Source: Burkholderia mayonis
GTDB taxonomy: Bacteria > Pseudomonadota > Gammaproteobacteria > Burkholderiales > Burkholderiaceae
NCBI RefSeq assembly: GCF_001523745.2
Contig: NZ_CP013386.1
Coordinates: forward strand, 1,612,001 to 1,676,000
Direction: 5' to 3'
Length of the DNA: 64,000 bases
How positions within the stretch are numbered: position 1 is the first letter of the stretch; each line of letters begins with the position of its first letter. This document shows positions 49,985-58,961 of the stretch, piece after piece. The notes under the pieces were generated by a model that searched no databases, was not told the DNA's origin, and was given only the letters and a program-made list of their open reading frames with translations. Position numbers and translations under genes: made by a program.

Positions 49985-50428
49985 TCAGTGATGGGAAACG
50001 GGCGGCTTGATGGGTGGGCGCCTCAGTGCGCGGCGCACGAGGCCGATCACCACGCCGCACGCGAACAGGAACGCGGCGGGGACGATCCAGTAGCCGACGA
50101 ACGCATGCCACAGATAGCTCGCGAGCGTATGCCTGCGCACCGCGAATTCGTCGCGCGCCTCCTGCTGGCGGCGTGCGTTCGCCGCCAGCACGTCGGCAGG
50201 GCAGCCCGCCGCGCGCGCTTCGTCCGGCTCGCCACGGCAGACCGCCGCCGCGCCCGCCGCGCGTTGCGCGTCGGTGAGTTCCCAGGTCGTCAGCGCGAGC
50301 TTGAGGTCGGCGTGGTTGTAGGCCATCTCCTCGCGGATCTCACGCACGGCGACGATCGCGACGGGCACCGCCCAGAACACGATTACGATCAGCCAGCGGC
50401 GGAACCAGCGGCTTTGTCTCCATGCCAT
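49985..50428 (-). CDS. Two-span membrane protein of unknown function
   Basis: A 147-residue inner-membrane protein. One hydrophobic span lies near residues 10-28 (WLIVIVFWAVPVAIVAV) and a second near 108-128 (FVGYWIVPAAFLFACGVVIGLV). Between them is a soluble, Ala/Arg-rich loop with two cysteines (VCRGEPDE and AGCPADV), probably periplasmic. GGAGGCACGGG directly upstream fixes the ATG at 50428. I do not recognise the family. Confidence 0.75.
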   Translation of the reverse strand: MAWRQSRWFRRWLIVIVFWAVPVAIVAVREIREEMAYNHADLKLALTTWELTDAQRAAGAAAVCRGEPDEARAAGCPADVLAANARRQQEARDEFAVRRHTLASYLWHAFVGYWIVPAAFLFACGVVIGLVRRALRRPPIKPPVSHH

Positions 50429-50575
50429 CCCGTGCCTCCGTTTGATGCGCGGTGCGCATCCGTCATGAGGGCGGCCCGATGGCAATTCTTTTGAGTGGGG
50501 AGGGCCGCGCTGCAGCCATCATAGAAGAAAATGCGGCCAAATGCCGCAGTCGGCCGCGCGCCGACGCGTGCGCCG

Positions 50576-50615
50576 CAAAATAAAATGCCGCGCCCGTCGA
50601 AACGGTGCGCGGCAT
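50576..50615 (-). terminator. Terminator after the psiF-like gene
   Basis: ATGCCGCGC (50585-50593) pairs with GCGCGGCAT (50607-50615). In minus-strand reading the stem is followed by TTTATTTT. Confidence 0.75.
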
Positions 50616-50636
50616 CGTGCCGATTCGCTGGAGGCG

Positions 50637-50927
50637 TCAGGCGGCAGGCTTCGCCGACAGGCAGTCCTTCATGAACGCCTTGCGGGTGTCGCCCGTCTTG
50701 CCGGCGGCTTGCGTGTTGCAGGCCTTCATTTTTTCCTGCTGCGACATCTTCTTCGCCGGCTTCGCCGACAGGCAGTCCTTCATGAATGCCTTGCGCTCGT
50801 CGCCCGTCTTGCCGGCAGCCTGCGCGTTGCAGGCCTTCATCTTGTCCTGTTGGCTGTTTGCGGCAAACGCGGGCGAAGCCAGCATGCCGCCGACGAGCAG
50901 CGCGGCCATCAGCGATCGGATCTTCAT
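50637..50927 (-). CDS. PsiF-repeat protein, exported
   Basis: A 96-residue periplasmic protein. The signal peptide is cleaved near AFA-A (about 22). Two nearly identical PsiF repeats follow, each with KMKACN-QAAGKTG and RKAFMKDCLSAKPA. Each repeat has two Cys that could pair. E. coli psiF is a phosphate-starvation gene, but no Pho box was recognised here. GGGAG upstream sets the ATG at 50927. The second repeat looks like a recent duplication of the first. Function unknown. Confidence 0.92.
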   Translation of the reverse strand: MKIRSLMAALLVGGMLASPAFAANSQQDKMKACNAQAAGKTGDERKAFMKDCLSAKPAKKMSQQEKMKACNTQAAGKTGDTRKAFMKDCLSAKPAA

Positions 50928-51424
50928 TGGACACTCCCAGTGGGTGAATTGCATCTTGTTCGATAAGCCGCGAATCGCGCGGCTGCGCGGGTCGCGGTTT
51001 GCATTATGGCAAATCGGCGCTGAAACGACAAAATACTCGGGAAAACGAGCGGTGCGCTATTTTTCGCGTGAAGCGGGCGCGGCGGCCCGGCGCAGGATGC
51101 GGCCAACCGCTGCGGCCGAATTGTTTTTAGAAAGATTGTAAACATTTCGACGCCGCGGGCTTTTCGGGCGGACGCCCGATGCCGGCGCCGTGTACCCGGG
51201 CGAAGCCGGGCCGCGCGGCGATGCCGTCGAATCTGTCTATTTCGAGATAACGCGAGCCGGCGCGGCGCATGCGAATCGGCGCGATGCGAACGCATCGCGC
51301 GGGAGTGCGAACGATTGTGACGCGCACCGCACACCCGGCGCGTGCGGCTTGGGCCGCGCGCCCGCGCACTCGGGATAACTCCGCCCTTGCCGGACAGTGG
51401 TCCGCTGCCGTTACAATCGCGGCC
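50928..51424. other. Divergent intergenic region, 497 bases
   Basis: It holds the psiF-side promoter. An A/T-richer patch at about 51119-51150 may hold the asparaginase promoter, but no hexamer pair was convincing. No gene was recognised. Confidence 0.45.
51003..51031 (-). promoter_or_regulatory. Candidate promoter of the psiF-like gene
   Basis: On the minus strand TTGTCG (51031-51026) and CATAAT (51008-51003) are spaced by 17 nt, about 75 nt upstream of the ATG. Confidence 0.5.
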
Positions 51425-52468
51425 ATGAACGCACCGACATCTTCCAATACCCCCAACGTTTCGAGCGCGGCGCCGCGCGCGCTGCCACGCATCGCCGTCC
51501 TCGCGACGGGCGGCACGATCGCGGGCGCGGCGCCCGACGCCGCGCAGACGGCCGGCTACCAGGCGGGCGCGCTCGGCGTCGACCGGCTGCTTGCCGCGGT
51601 ACCCGCGCTCGCGCAGATCGCGACGATCGAGGCCGAGCAGATCGCGAGCATCGACAGCAAGGACTTGTCGCCCGCACTATGGACGACGCTCGCCGAGCGG
51701 ATCGACGCGCTCGCCGCCAATGACGCGATCGACGGCATCGTGATCACGCACGGCACCGACACGCTCGAAGAAACCGCGTACCTGCTGCATCTGACCGTGA
51801 AGACCGCGAAGCCCGTCGTGATGACGGCGGCGATGCGGCCCGCGACCGCGCTGTCGTCCGACGGCCCGCTCAACCTGCTGAACGCGGTGGCGGTCGCAGG
51901 CAGCACGGCGGCGCGCGGGCAGGGCGTGCTCGTCGCATTCAACAACCGGATCCATAGCGCGCGCGACGTCGTGAAGACGAGCACCTACGCGGTCGACGCG
52001 TTTCATTCGCCGGAACTCGGCGCGCTCGGCTGGGTGCAGGACGGCCGCATCGAATTCGCGCGCCGCGCGACTCGCCCGCACACGCTCGACTCGCGCTTTT
52101 CGATCGGCGCGGCATGGCCGCAGGTCGAGGTGATCGTCAGCTACGCGGGCACATCGCGCGCGATGGTCGACGCATGCGTCGCCGCGGGCGCGCGCGGGCT
52201 CGTCGTCGCGGGCACGGGCAACGGATCGATCCACGCGACGCTGCAGACGGCGCTCGCCGAGGCGGCGGCGAAGGGCGTCGCGGTCGTGCGCGCGTCGCGC
52301 GTCGGCTCGGGCCACGTGATGCGCAACGGCGCAGCGAACGACGACGCGCTCGGCTTCGTGAGCGCGGGCTCGCTCAACCCGTACAAGGCGCGCGTATTGC
52401 TGATGCTCGCACTCACAGCGGGCGTCGCCGGCGTGCACGAATTGCAGCAGATATTCGACACGTATTGA
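51425..52468 (+). CDS. L-asparaginase (type II-like catalytic fold)
   Basis: Hydrolyses asparagine to aspartate. It has 347 residues. The first catalytic Thr is in VLATGGTIAG, the second site is ITHGTDTLEETAYLL, and TAAMRPATALSSDGPLNL forms the rest of the pocket. No signal peptide is evident (MNAPTSSNTPN), so it is probably cytoplasmic despite resembling the periplasmic type. The ATG at 51425 was chosen over the frame open from 51269 because the upstream residues are not conserved. A terminator follows. Confidence 0.93.
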   Translation: MNAPTSSNTPNVSSAAPRALPRIAVLATGGTIAGAAPDAAQTAGYQAGALGVDRLLAAVPALAQIATIEAEQIASIDSKDLSPALWTTLAERIDALAANDAIDGIVITHGTDTLEETAYLLHLTVKTAKPVVMTAAMRPATALSSDGPLNLLNAVAVAGSTAARGQGVLVAFNNRIHSARDVVKTSTYAVDAFHSPELGALGWVQDGRIEFARRATRPHTLDSRFSIGAAWPQVEVIVSYAGTSRAMVDACVAAGARGLVVAGTGNGSIHATLQTALAEAAAKGVAVVRASRVGSGHVMRNGAANDDALGFVSAGSLNPYKARVLLMLALTAGVAGVHELQQIFDTY

Positions 52469-52562
52469 TCGGCGCGCGCAGCGCGCGGCTTGCCGAGCGG
52501 GCCGCAGCGCACCGCGTCGAATCGCGCGTCGAATCGATTCGGAGGAAACATCGACGCGCAAG

Positions 52563-52592
52563 AAAAAAGCGGACCCGCAAGTCCGCTTTTTT
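52563..52592. terminator. Bidirectional terminator between asparaginase and BON-LysM genes
   Basis: AAAAAAGCGGAC (52563-52574) pairs with GTCCGCTTTTTT (52581-52592) across CCGCAA. Confidence 0.9.
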
Positions 52593-52618
52593 CATGATGC
52601 CCGCTGCGCGCGCGTCGT

Positions 52619-53089
52619 TCAGGACTGCGGCGGAATGACGAGCTTCTGGCCCGGGTAGATCCTGTCCGGGCTCGACAGCATCGGGCGGTTCGCCTGGAAG
52701 ATCACGTCGTTCTTCGAGCCGTCGCCGTAGTACTTCTCGGCGATCTTCCACAGGTTGTCGCCGGAGACGACGTCGTGGTACTGCACTTGCGGATCGTCCG
52801 GCTGCAGGTCGTCGTCGTTGACGCCCGCGACGCCCTGCACGTTGCCCGCCGCCACCTTGACCTTGGCCTTCGTGTCGAGGTCCGCGACGCTGCCCGACAG
52901 CGTGACGGTGCGCGACGCGCCGTCGAATGCGACCGTCAGGTTCGACGTGTCGAGACCCTGTGCGGAGATGTAGTTCTTGATCGCATCGGCGGCCGTCTGA
53001 TTGGCGGCGGCGGGATCGGCTGCGGCTTGCTCGTCGCTCTTGCCGAGCAGTTTTTCACCCGCCTCTTTGATGAACGAAAGAAGACCCAT
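52619..53089 (-). CDS. BON-LysM protein, Kbp/YgaU-like
   Basis: A 156-residue protein with an N-terminal helix, a BON domain (about 35-95, VAFDGASRTVTLSGSVADL) and a C-terminal LysM (about 105-152, VVSGDNLWKIAEKYYGDGSKND). This is the architecture of E. coli Kbp/YgaU (149 aa), a potassium-binding, stress-induced protein. There is no signal peptide, so it is cytosolic like Kbp. A sigma-S-like -10 lies about 95 nt upstream. Confidence 0.92.
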   Translation of the reverse strand: MGLLSFIKEAGEKLLGKSDEQAAADPAAANQTAADAIKNYISAQGLDTSNLTVAFDGASRTVTLSGSVADLDTKAKVKVAAGNVQGVAGVNDDDLQPDDPQVQYHDVVSGDNLWKIAEKYYGDGSKNDVIFQANRPMLSSPDRIYPGQKLVIPPQS

Positions 53090-53617
53090 CGCAACACTCC
53101 TTCAGGTGATTGAAAAAAGATGCGCCGTGAAGTCGCGAGAAGCACCGCAGCGGTGCGAAGCTTCTCGAAAGGCGTCGCGAAAGTGTAGGCGCTCGCGTTG
53201 CAAATTGCATGAAAAATCGCTTCGGCGAACGTAAAGAAATGTAATACGCGCTATGACGAATCCGACAGACGGACACCCGACGACGACGTCTGACCGACCA
53301 AGGCTTCCCCGTCGACGCCGAGTGCCGCTGCGGACCCACCCGCCGCTCTCAGCCGAAAGCGGCTTCATTTGCCTCGTCGCGTGCATGCCGCACGCGGCGA
53401 GGCGCCCCATCGAGGATGCGTCGCGCACGCATCGCATTCGATTGCATCGAGCGTCACGCGGACGACTCGTTGTCGTGATAGGCGTCGATGTCGCGGCGAA
53501 GGCCGGCGACATCGCGATCCTGTTCCCGCTCGCGCGAACGACGCGCGTGCGAGCTTGCATTCGCGCTTCGTCGCGCCCCGCGTCGCACGATTCGACGGAT
53601 CGCGCCGGTGCGATCGC
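53090..53617. other. Intergenic stretch of 528 bases
   Basis: Beyond the Kbp-like leader, no gene-like frame, repeat or RNA could be supported between the kbp-like start and the end of garR. Confidence 0.5.
53182..53187 (-). promoter_or_regulatory. Possible sigma-S-like -10 of the Kbp-like gene
   Basis: The minus strand reads CCTACACTTT, close to the sigma-S extended -10 CTACACT. E. coli ygaU is sigma-S dependent, so the match is plausible but unproven. Confidence 0.35.
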
Positions 53618-54523
53618 TCAGGCGACCTTCGCGTCGCTCGGCGGCTCGCCGATTTCGAAGTTCGACATGATCTCGAGCGCGCGCACGATCGCCGAGTGAT
53701 CCCACGCGCCGCCGCCGTTCGCCGCGCACACGCCGAGGAGCTGCTGCGCGCTCGCCGTATGCGGCAGCGCGATGTTCATCCGGCGCGCGCCGTCGAGGGC
53801 GAGATTCAGGTCCTTGCGATGCAGGTCGATTCGGAAGCCCGGGTCGAACGTGCGTTTCGTCATCCGTTCGCCGTGCAGCTCGAGAATGCGCGACGACGCG
53901 AAGCCGCCCATCAGCGCGCGGCGCACGCGCTCCGGATCGGCGCCCGAGCGCGCGGCGAACAGCAGCGCCTCGGCGACCGCTTCGATGTTCAGCGCGACGA
54001 TGATCTGATTCGCGACCTTGCAGGTCTGGCCCGCGCCGTTGTCGCCGATCAGCGAGACGTTCTTGCCCATCAGATCGAAGAGCGGCTTCGCGCGCTCGAA
54101 CGCGCGTTGCGGGCCGCCGACCATGATCGTGAGCGTCGCATCGCGCGCGCCGACTTCGCCGCCCGACACGGGCGCATCGAGATAGTCGCAGCCGAGTGCA
54201 TTGATCTCTTTCGCGAAGTCGCGCGTGTCGAGCGGCGAGATTGAGCTCATGTCGATCAAGAGCTTGCCGGCGGCGAGGCCCTTCGCGACGCCGTCGTCGG
54301 CGAACAGCACGTTTCGCACGTCGGGCGTGTCGGGCACCATCGCGATCACGATTTCCGACGCCTGCGCGACGGCCGTCGAATCCGCGACGACTTGCGCTCG
54401 ATCGCGCAGGTCGGCCGGCACCGGATACGCGCCGTTCACGACGAGGCGGTGACCGCCCTTGAGCAGGTTGCGCGCCATGTGCGCGCCCATGATGCCGAGG
54501 CCGATGAAGCCGATCGTTGCCAT
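53618..54523 (-). CDS. garR: 2-hydroxy-3-oxopropionate (tartronate semialdehyde) reductase
   Basis: Reduces tartronate semialdehyde to D-glycerate with NAD(P)H. It has 301 residues. The N-terminal fold is IGFIGLGIMGAHMARNL, substrate binding is DAPVSGGEVGARDATL, and the catalytic Lys lies in GQTCKVANQI. AGGAGA sets the ATG at 54523. It is third in the gcl-hyi-garR operon. The usual glycerate kinase gene is not found downstream within the window. Confidence 0.94.
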   Translation of the reverse strand: MATIGFIGLGIMGAHMARNLLKGGHRLVVNGAYPVPADLRDRAQVVADSTAVAQASEIVIAMVPDTPDVRNVLFADDGVAKGLAAGKLLIDMSSISPLDTRDFAKEINALGCDYLDAPVSGGEVGARDATLTIMVGGPQRAFERAKPLFDLMGKNVSLIGDNGAGQTCKVANQIIVALNIEAVAEALLFAARSGADPERVRRALMGGFASSRILELHGERMTKRTFDPGFRIDLHRKDLNLALDGARRMNIALPHTASAQQLLGVCAANGGGAWDHSAIVRALEIMSNFEIGEPPSDAKVA

Positions 54524-54593
54524 TGCAGTGTCTCCTGTGAATCCTGTGAATCGTGCGTTCGGAATGAGCGGATGCGCTCGCGTGCGAGCCGGA

Positions 54594-55403
54594 TCAAGCG
54601 GCGCTGCGTGCGTGCTTCGCGTCGACGTGCGCGATCCGCCGCCGCCAGCCGAGACCTTCGGCCGTCGTCGTGCGCGGCTTGTATTCGCAGCCGACGTAGC
54701 CGTCGTAGCCGAGCGCGTCGAGCAGATCGAACAGATACGCGTAGTTGATCTCGCCCGTGCCGGGCTCGTGGCGGCCCGGGTTGTCCGCGAGCTGGACGTG
54801 CGCGATCGATCCAATGTGCTGCCTGATCGTCGCCGCGAGCTCGCCCTCCATTCGCTGCATGTGATAGATGTCGTACTGCAGGAACAGATTGTCGGAGCCG
54901 ACCGCGCGGATCACGTCGAGCGCATCGGCCGAGCGGTTCAGCGCGAAGCCCGGGATGTCGTACGAATTGCACGGCTCGACGAGCAGGCGAATGCCCGCCT
55001 GCTTCAATTCGGCGGCGGCGAAGCGCAGGTTCTCGACGATCGTGACGAGCGTCGTGTCGCGCTTCTGGCTCGCCGACGGAATGCCGACGAGGCAATTCAC
55101 CTGCGGCACCTTCAGCGCGTGTGCATACTCGATCGCGCGGCCGACGCCGTCCCGGAATTCGCCGACGCGATCGGGCAGGCACGCGATCCCGCGCTCGCCC
55201 TGGTCCCAGTTGCCCGCAGGCAGGTTGTGCAGCACGAGTCGCAGGCGGTTTGCTTCGAGCCGCTCGGCGAGTTCTTCCTTCGCGTACGGATACGGGAACA
55301 GGAACTCGACGGCATCGAAGCCCGCGTCGGCCGCCGCCTTGAAGCGGTCGAGAAACGGCGCCTCGTTGAACAGCATCGTCAGATTGGCTGCGAATTTCGG
55401 CAT
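54594..55403 (-). CDS. hyi: Hydroxypyruvate isomerase
   Basis: Interconverts hydroxypyruvate and tartronate semialdehyde. It is a 269-residue TIM-barrel enzyme beginning PKFAANLTMLFNEAPFLDRF. The active-site set includes Glu residues in LVEPCNSYDIPG and CEYKP, with YDIYHMQRMEG and HVQLADNPGRHEPGTGEI. It lies between gcl and garR on the same strand (92 and 70 nt gaps), as in glyoxylate operons of other proteobacteria. Confidence 0.94.
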   Translation of the reverse strand: MPKFAANLTMLFNEAPFLDRFKAAADAGFDAVEFLFPYPYAKEELAERLEANRLRLVLHNLPAGNWDQGERGIACLPDRVGEFRDGVGRAIEYAHALKVPQVNCLVGIPSASQKRDTTLVTIVENLRFAAAELKQAGIRLLVEPCNSYDIPGFALNRSADALDVIRAVGSDNLFLQYDIYHMQRMEGELAATIRQHIGSIAHVQLADNPGRHEPGTGEINYAYLFDLLDALGYDGYVGCEYKPRTTTAEGLGWRRRIAHVDAKHARSAA

Positions 55404-55495
55404 GTCGGTGGTCTCGCTGGTCGGTCAGTTGGGCAAGTCGATCAAATTGATCGGCGAAGCTGATCAATGGCGCAAAGCAATGAAGGCGGCACGCA

Positions 55496-57271
55496 TCAGT
55501 CGAGCAGCGAGATCGCGGTCGGCGCATGCTCGGCCTTGTCCGCGAGATCCTCGAACTCGTTGATCGCGTCGATCTCGGCGCCCATCGAGATGTTCGTCAC
55601 GCGCTCGAGGATCACTTCGACGACGACGGGCACGCTGAACTCGGCCGTCATCTGCCGCGCGCGTTCGAGCGCGGGCGCGATCTCTTCCGGCTCGAACACG
55701 CGCAGCGCCTTGCAGCCGAGCCCTTCGGCCACGGCCACGTGGTCGACGCCGTAGCCGTTCAATTCGGGCGCGTTGACGTTGTCGAACGCGAGCTGCACGC
55801 AGTAGTCCATGTCGAACGCGCGCTGCGCCTGGCGGATCAGGCCGAGATACGAGTTGTTGACGACGACGTGCACGTACGGCAGCTTGAACTGCGCGCCCAC
55901 CGCGAGCTCTTCGATCATGAACTGGAAATCGTAGTCGCCCGACAGCGCGACGATCGGGCGCCGCGGATCGGCCGCGCGCACGCCGAGCGCGGCGGGAATC
56001 GTCCAGCCGAGCGGGCCCGCCTGGCCGCAGTTGATCCAGTTGCGCGCCTTGAATACGTGCAGGAACTGCGCGGCAGCGATCTGCGACAGCCCGATCGTGC
56101 TCACGTAGCAGGTGTCGCGGCCGAACGCCTTGTTCATCTCTTCGTACACGCGCTGCGGCTTGACCGGCACGTCGTCGAAATGCGTCTTGCGCTGCAGCGT
56201 GCGCTTGCGCTGCTGGCAGTCGGCGACCCATGCGCCGCGATCCTTCAGCTTGCCCGCCGCCTTCCATTCGCGCGCGAGCTCGACGAACAGTTCGAGCGCC
56301 GCCTTCGCATCCGACGCGATCCCGAGATCGGGGCCGAACACGCGGCCGATCTGCGTCGGTTCGATGTCGACGTGGACGAACTTGCGGCCCTTCGTATAGA
56401 CGTCGATGCTGCCCGTGTGGCGGTTCGCCCAGCGGTTGCCGATGCCGAGCACGAAGTCGGACGCGAGCAGCGTCGCGTTGCCGTAGCGGTGCGACGTCTG
56501 CAGGCCGACCATGCCCGCCATCAGCGGATGGTCGTCGGGAATCACACCCCACGACATCAGCGTCGGAATCACCGGCACGCCGAGCGTTTCCGCAAATTCG
56601 ACGAGCAGGTGCTCGGCGTTCGCGTTGATCACGCCGCCGCCGGATACGATGAGCGGGCGCTCGGCGTCGTTCAGCATCGCGAGCGCGGCCTCGATCTGCG
56701 CGCGCGTCGCGCGCGGCTTGTAGACGGGCAGCGGCTCGTAGGTCGCGATGTCGAATTCGATCTCGGCCAATTGCACGTCGATCGGCAAATCGATCAGCAC
56801 GGGGCCCGGGCGGCCCGAGCGCATCAGGTGGAACGCCTGCTGGAACACGCGCGGCGCGAGCGCCGGCTCGCGCACCGTGACCGCCCATTTCGTGACGGGC
56901 TTCGCGATCGATTCGATGTCGACCGCCTGGAAATCTTCCTTGTGGAGCCGCGCGCGCGGCGCCTGGCCGGTGATCGCGAGGATCGGGATCGAGTCGGCCG
57001 ATGCCGAGTAGAGGCCCGTGATCATGTCGGTGCCGGCCGGGCCCGACGTGCCGATGCACACGCCGATGTTGCCGGGCGCGGCCCGCGTGTAGCCTTCCGC
57101 CATGTGCGACGCGCCTTCGACGTGCCGCGCGAGCACGTGCCCGATCGCGCCCGAGCGGCGCAGCGCCGAGTACAGCGGGTTGATCGCGGCGCCCGGCACG
57201 CCGAACGCGGTCTGCACGCCTTCCTTCTCGAGCACGAGCACGGCGGCGTCGACGGCTCTCATCCTGGCCAT
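55496..57271 (-). CDS. gcl: Glyoxylate carboligase (tartronate-semialdehyde synthase)
   Basis: Joins two glyoxylates to tartronate semialdehyde and CO2 using TPP and FAD. It has 591 residues (E. coli 593) and is very similar along the whole length. Residue 51 is Val in ARHVEGASH, the Gcl-specific replacement of the usual TPP-enzyme Glu. [15 protein letters not shown] and the TPP-binding [18 protein letters not shown] region are intact. AAGGAG 8 nt upstream sets the ATG. It is first gene of gcl-hyi-garR and divergent from a LysR regulator. Confidence 0.97.
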   Translation of the reverse strand: MARMRAVDAAVLVLEKEGVQTAFGVPGAAINPLYSALRRSGAIGHVLARHVEGASHMAEGYTRAAPGNIGVCIGTSGPAGTDMITGLYSASADSIPILAITGQAPRARLHKEDFQAVDIESIAKPVTKWAVTVREPALAPRVFQQAFHLMRSGRPGPVLIDLPIDVQLAEIEFDIATYEPLPVYKPRATRAQIEAALAMLNDAERPLIVSGGGVINANAEHLLVEFAETLGVPVIPTLMSWGVIPDDHPLMAGMVGLQTSHRYGNATLLASDFVLGIGNRWANRHTGSIDVYTKGRKFVHVDIEPTQIGRVFGPDLGIASDAKAALELFVELAREWKAAGKLKDRGAWVADCQQRKRTLQRKTHFDDVPVKPQRVYEEMNKAFGRDTCYVSTIGLSQIAAAQFLHVFKARNWINCGQAGPLGWTIPAALGVRAADPRRPIVALSGDYDFQFMIEELAVGAQFKLPYVHVVVNNSYLGLIRQAQRAFDMDYCVQLAFDNVNAPELNGYGVDHVAVAEGLGCKALRVFEPEEIAPALERARQMTAEFSVPVVVEVILERVTNISMGAEIDAINEFEDLADKAEHAPTAISLLD

Positions 57272-57347
57272 GAAATGTCTCCTTGTTCGATGCGAATCGC
57301 GGGTATCGCTGGTGTCGAAGACACTTTAGGGACGCAGGAAAGGTTTG

Positions 57348-57378
57348 ATAAGATTCGCTCGAGTCGCTTATTTCGAAA
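57348..57378. promoter_or_regulatory. Candidate LysR operator between gcl and the LysR gene
   Basis: The inverted repeat ATAAG-N14-CTTAT (57348-57371) overlaps the 8-bp palindrome TTTCGAAA (57371-57378) in the only A/T-rich part of the divergent gap. The location fits the neighbouring LysR protein, but no inducer or start site can be assigned. Confidence 0.45.
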
Positions 57379-57435
57379 CTAAAAGTATCGAATGCCGGGC
57401 GCATGCGGCGGCGTCGGGCGGGCAGGAGACAGCGG

Positions 57436-58347
57436 ATGGACCGGTTCAAGCAGATCGAAACCTTCGTGCGGGTCGCCGACGCGGGAAGTCTCGCGGCGGC
57501 CGCGCTCGAGGAAGGGGTGTCGCCTGTCGTGCTCGGGCGTCGGATCGACGCGCTCGAGAGGCGGCTCGGCGTGAAGCTGATATACCGGTCGACGCGCCGG
57601 CTCGTCGTCAGCGAAGACGGCGCGGCGTTCCTCGAACACTGCCGCGGGCTCCTCTCCGAGTGGGCGCAGGCGGAGAACGAGATCGTGGCTGGGCGCCGCG
57701 CGGTGAGCGGGCACCTGATCGTGTCGGCGCCCGCCGCGTTCGGCCGCAAGCACGTCGCGCCGCTCGCGCCCGCGTTCGTCGCCGACAAGCCCGACTTGCA
57801 GATGTCGTTCAACCTGACTGATCGCGTGGTCGATCTCGTGCGCGAGGGCTACGACCTGTCGATCCGGATCGGCGGCGCGGTCGATCCGAACTTCGTCGCG
57901 GTGAAGCTCGCGTCGAACCGGCGCGTCGTGTGCGGGACGCCCGAGTATTTCCGCCGGCACGGCCGGCCGAAGACGCTCGACGACCTCGCGGCGTACAACT
58001 GCCTCGCGTTCAACCTGCAGGGCGGGCAGAACCGCGGCTGGTATTTCCGGCGCAACGGCAAGCTCGTGACGATGCGCGTGTCGGGCACGCTCGACTGCAA
58101 CGACGGCGAGCTGCTGCACCGCTGGGTGTCGGAGGGGCTCGGACTCGGCTGGCGCTCGACGTGGGAGATCGCGCAGCAGCTCGCGCGCGGCGAGCTCGAA
58201 ACCGTGCTCGACGAATACGCGCTGCCCGACTACGACATTCTCGCCGTCTATCCGCAGCAGCGCTACGTGCCGGCGCGGGTTCGCTATTTCATCGACTATC
58301 TGCGCGACGTGTACGCGCGGCCCGGATATTGGGAAGGCGCCGAGTGA
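57436..58347 (+). CDS. LysR-family transcriptional regulator, likely of the gcl operon
   Basis: A 303-residue LysR protein. The N-terminal winged helix has MDRFKQIETFVRVADAGSLAAAA and RRIDALERRLGVKLIYRSTRRL, followed by the effector-binding domain (about 90-300, LIVSAPAAFGRKHVAPL). AGGAGA at 57424-57429 fixes the ATG at 57436, not the open start at 57403. The divergent position suggests it controls gcl-hyi-garR in response to glyoxylate or a related acid (inference). Confidence 0.93.
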   Translation: MDRFKQIETFVRVADAGSLAAAALEEGVSPVVLGRRIDALERRLGVKLIYRSTRRLVVSEDGAAFLEHCRGLLSEWAQAENEIVAGRRAVSGHLIVSAPAAFGRKHVAPLAPAFVADKPDLQMSFNLTDRVVDLVREGYDLSIRIGGAVDPNFVAVKLASNRRVVCGTPEYFRRHGRPKTLDDLAAYNCLAFNLQGGQNRGWYFRRNGKLVTMRVSGTLDCNDGELLHRWVSEGLGLGWRSTWEIAQQLARGELETVLDEYALPDYDILAVYPQQRYVPARVRYFIDYLRDVYARPGYWEGAE

Positions 58348-58386
58348 GCGCGCCGGGCGCCGCGCGCGCGTTCTTTCGCGCGCGGC

Positions 58387-58489
58387 GCCAGTTCGCCAGT
58401 TCGCCAGTTCGCCAGTTCGCCAGTTCGCCAGTTCGCCAGTTCGCCAGTTCGCCAGTTCGCCAGTTCGCCAGTTCGCCAGTTCGCCAATT
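58387..58489. repeat. 8-bp VNTR, GCCAGTTC x12 plus a partial unit
   Basis: Twelve perfect octamers run from 58387 to 58482, then a degenerate unit GCCAATT. A second short repeat, ATCAGCCG x2, follows at about 58492-58507. The array lies between the ends of the convergent LysR and cupredoxin genes. It is outside both coding regions. Confidence 0.97.
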
Positions 58490-58525
58490 GATCAGCCGAT
58501 CAGCCGATGCCGGTCGGTCTCCGCG

Positions 58526-58951
58526 CTACCCGACGACGAGCACGCCGTTCATCGTCTCGTGCCCGGAGCCGCAGAAGATGTCGCACAGGAACTGAACCGT
58601 TCCCGCGTCGCCCGCCTGCGCGGCGACGCGCACGACCGCGCCCGGCGGCACGTCCGCACGCACGCCGTACTGCGGGATCGAAAAGCCCATCACGGTGTCC
58701 TGCGCGGTCAGTTCGAACACGACCGATTCGTGCGGCGCAAGCGCGATCCGGTCCGGCGTGAACACGAAACGCCGCGCGTGAACCTTGATCACGCGCGGCT
58801 CGGCGGCGCGCACGCGCGACATGTCGACGCCCGCGAGCGCGGCAAGCGCCGCACCGCCCGCGATGAGCAGCCAGCGGCGGCGCGATGCGGACGCCGCCGT
58901 CGCCGGCGTCCGGCCGCGAAGCGCATGCGGATCGAAAAAAAAATGGCGCAT
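58526..58951 (-). CDS. Cupredoxin with CuA-like motif
   Basis: A 141-residue single-domain cupredoxin anchored by one N-terminal transmembrane or Tat/Sec-type segment (about 25-42, RRRWLLIAGGAALAAL). The copper loop CDIFCGSGHETM matches the CuA pattern C-x3-C-x3-H-x2-M. The position of the first CuA His is Met in DTVMGFSIPQ, so a standard binuclear CuA site is doubtful. It may instead bind one Cu. GAGGAG sets the start. It follows the phosphoesterase by 10 nt in one operon. Confidence 0.88.
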   Translation of the reverse strand: MRHFFFDPHALRGRTPATAASASRRRWLLIAGGAALAALAGVDMSRVRAAEPRVIKVHARRFVFTPDRIALAPHESVVFELTAQDTVMGFSIPQYGVRADVPPGAVVRVAAQAGDAGTVQFLCDIFCGSGHETMNGVLVVG

Positions 58952-58961
58952 CGCTCGCTCC

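Noticed and set aside
53253..53699. 148-codon plus-strand frame running into garR
   Set aside because: It overlaps the 3' end of garR on the opposite strand. It has Arg/Ser/Pro-rich composition and no credible SD or motif.
58296..58487. Minus-strand frame encoding an octapeptide repeat (ANWRTGEL)
   Set aside because: It is a translation of the 8-bp VNTR into the end of the LysR gene, with no SD or partner.
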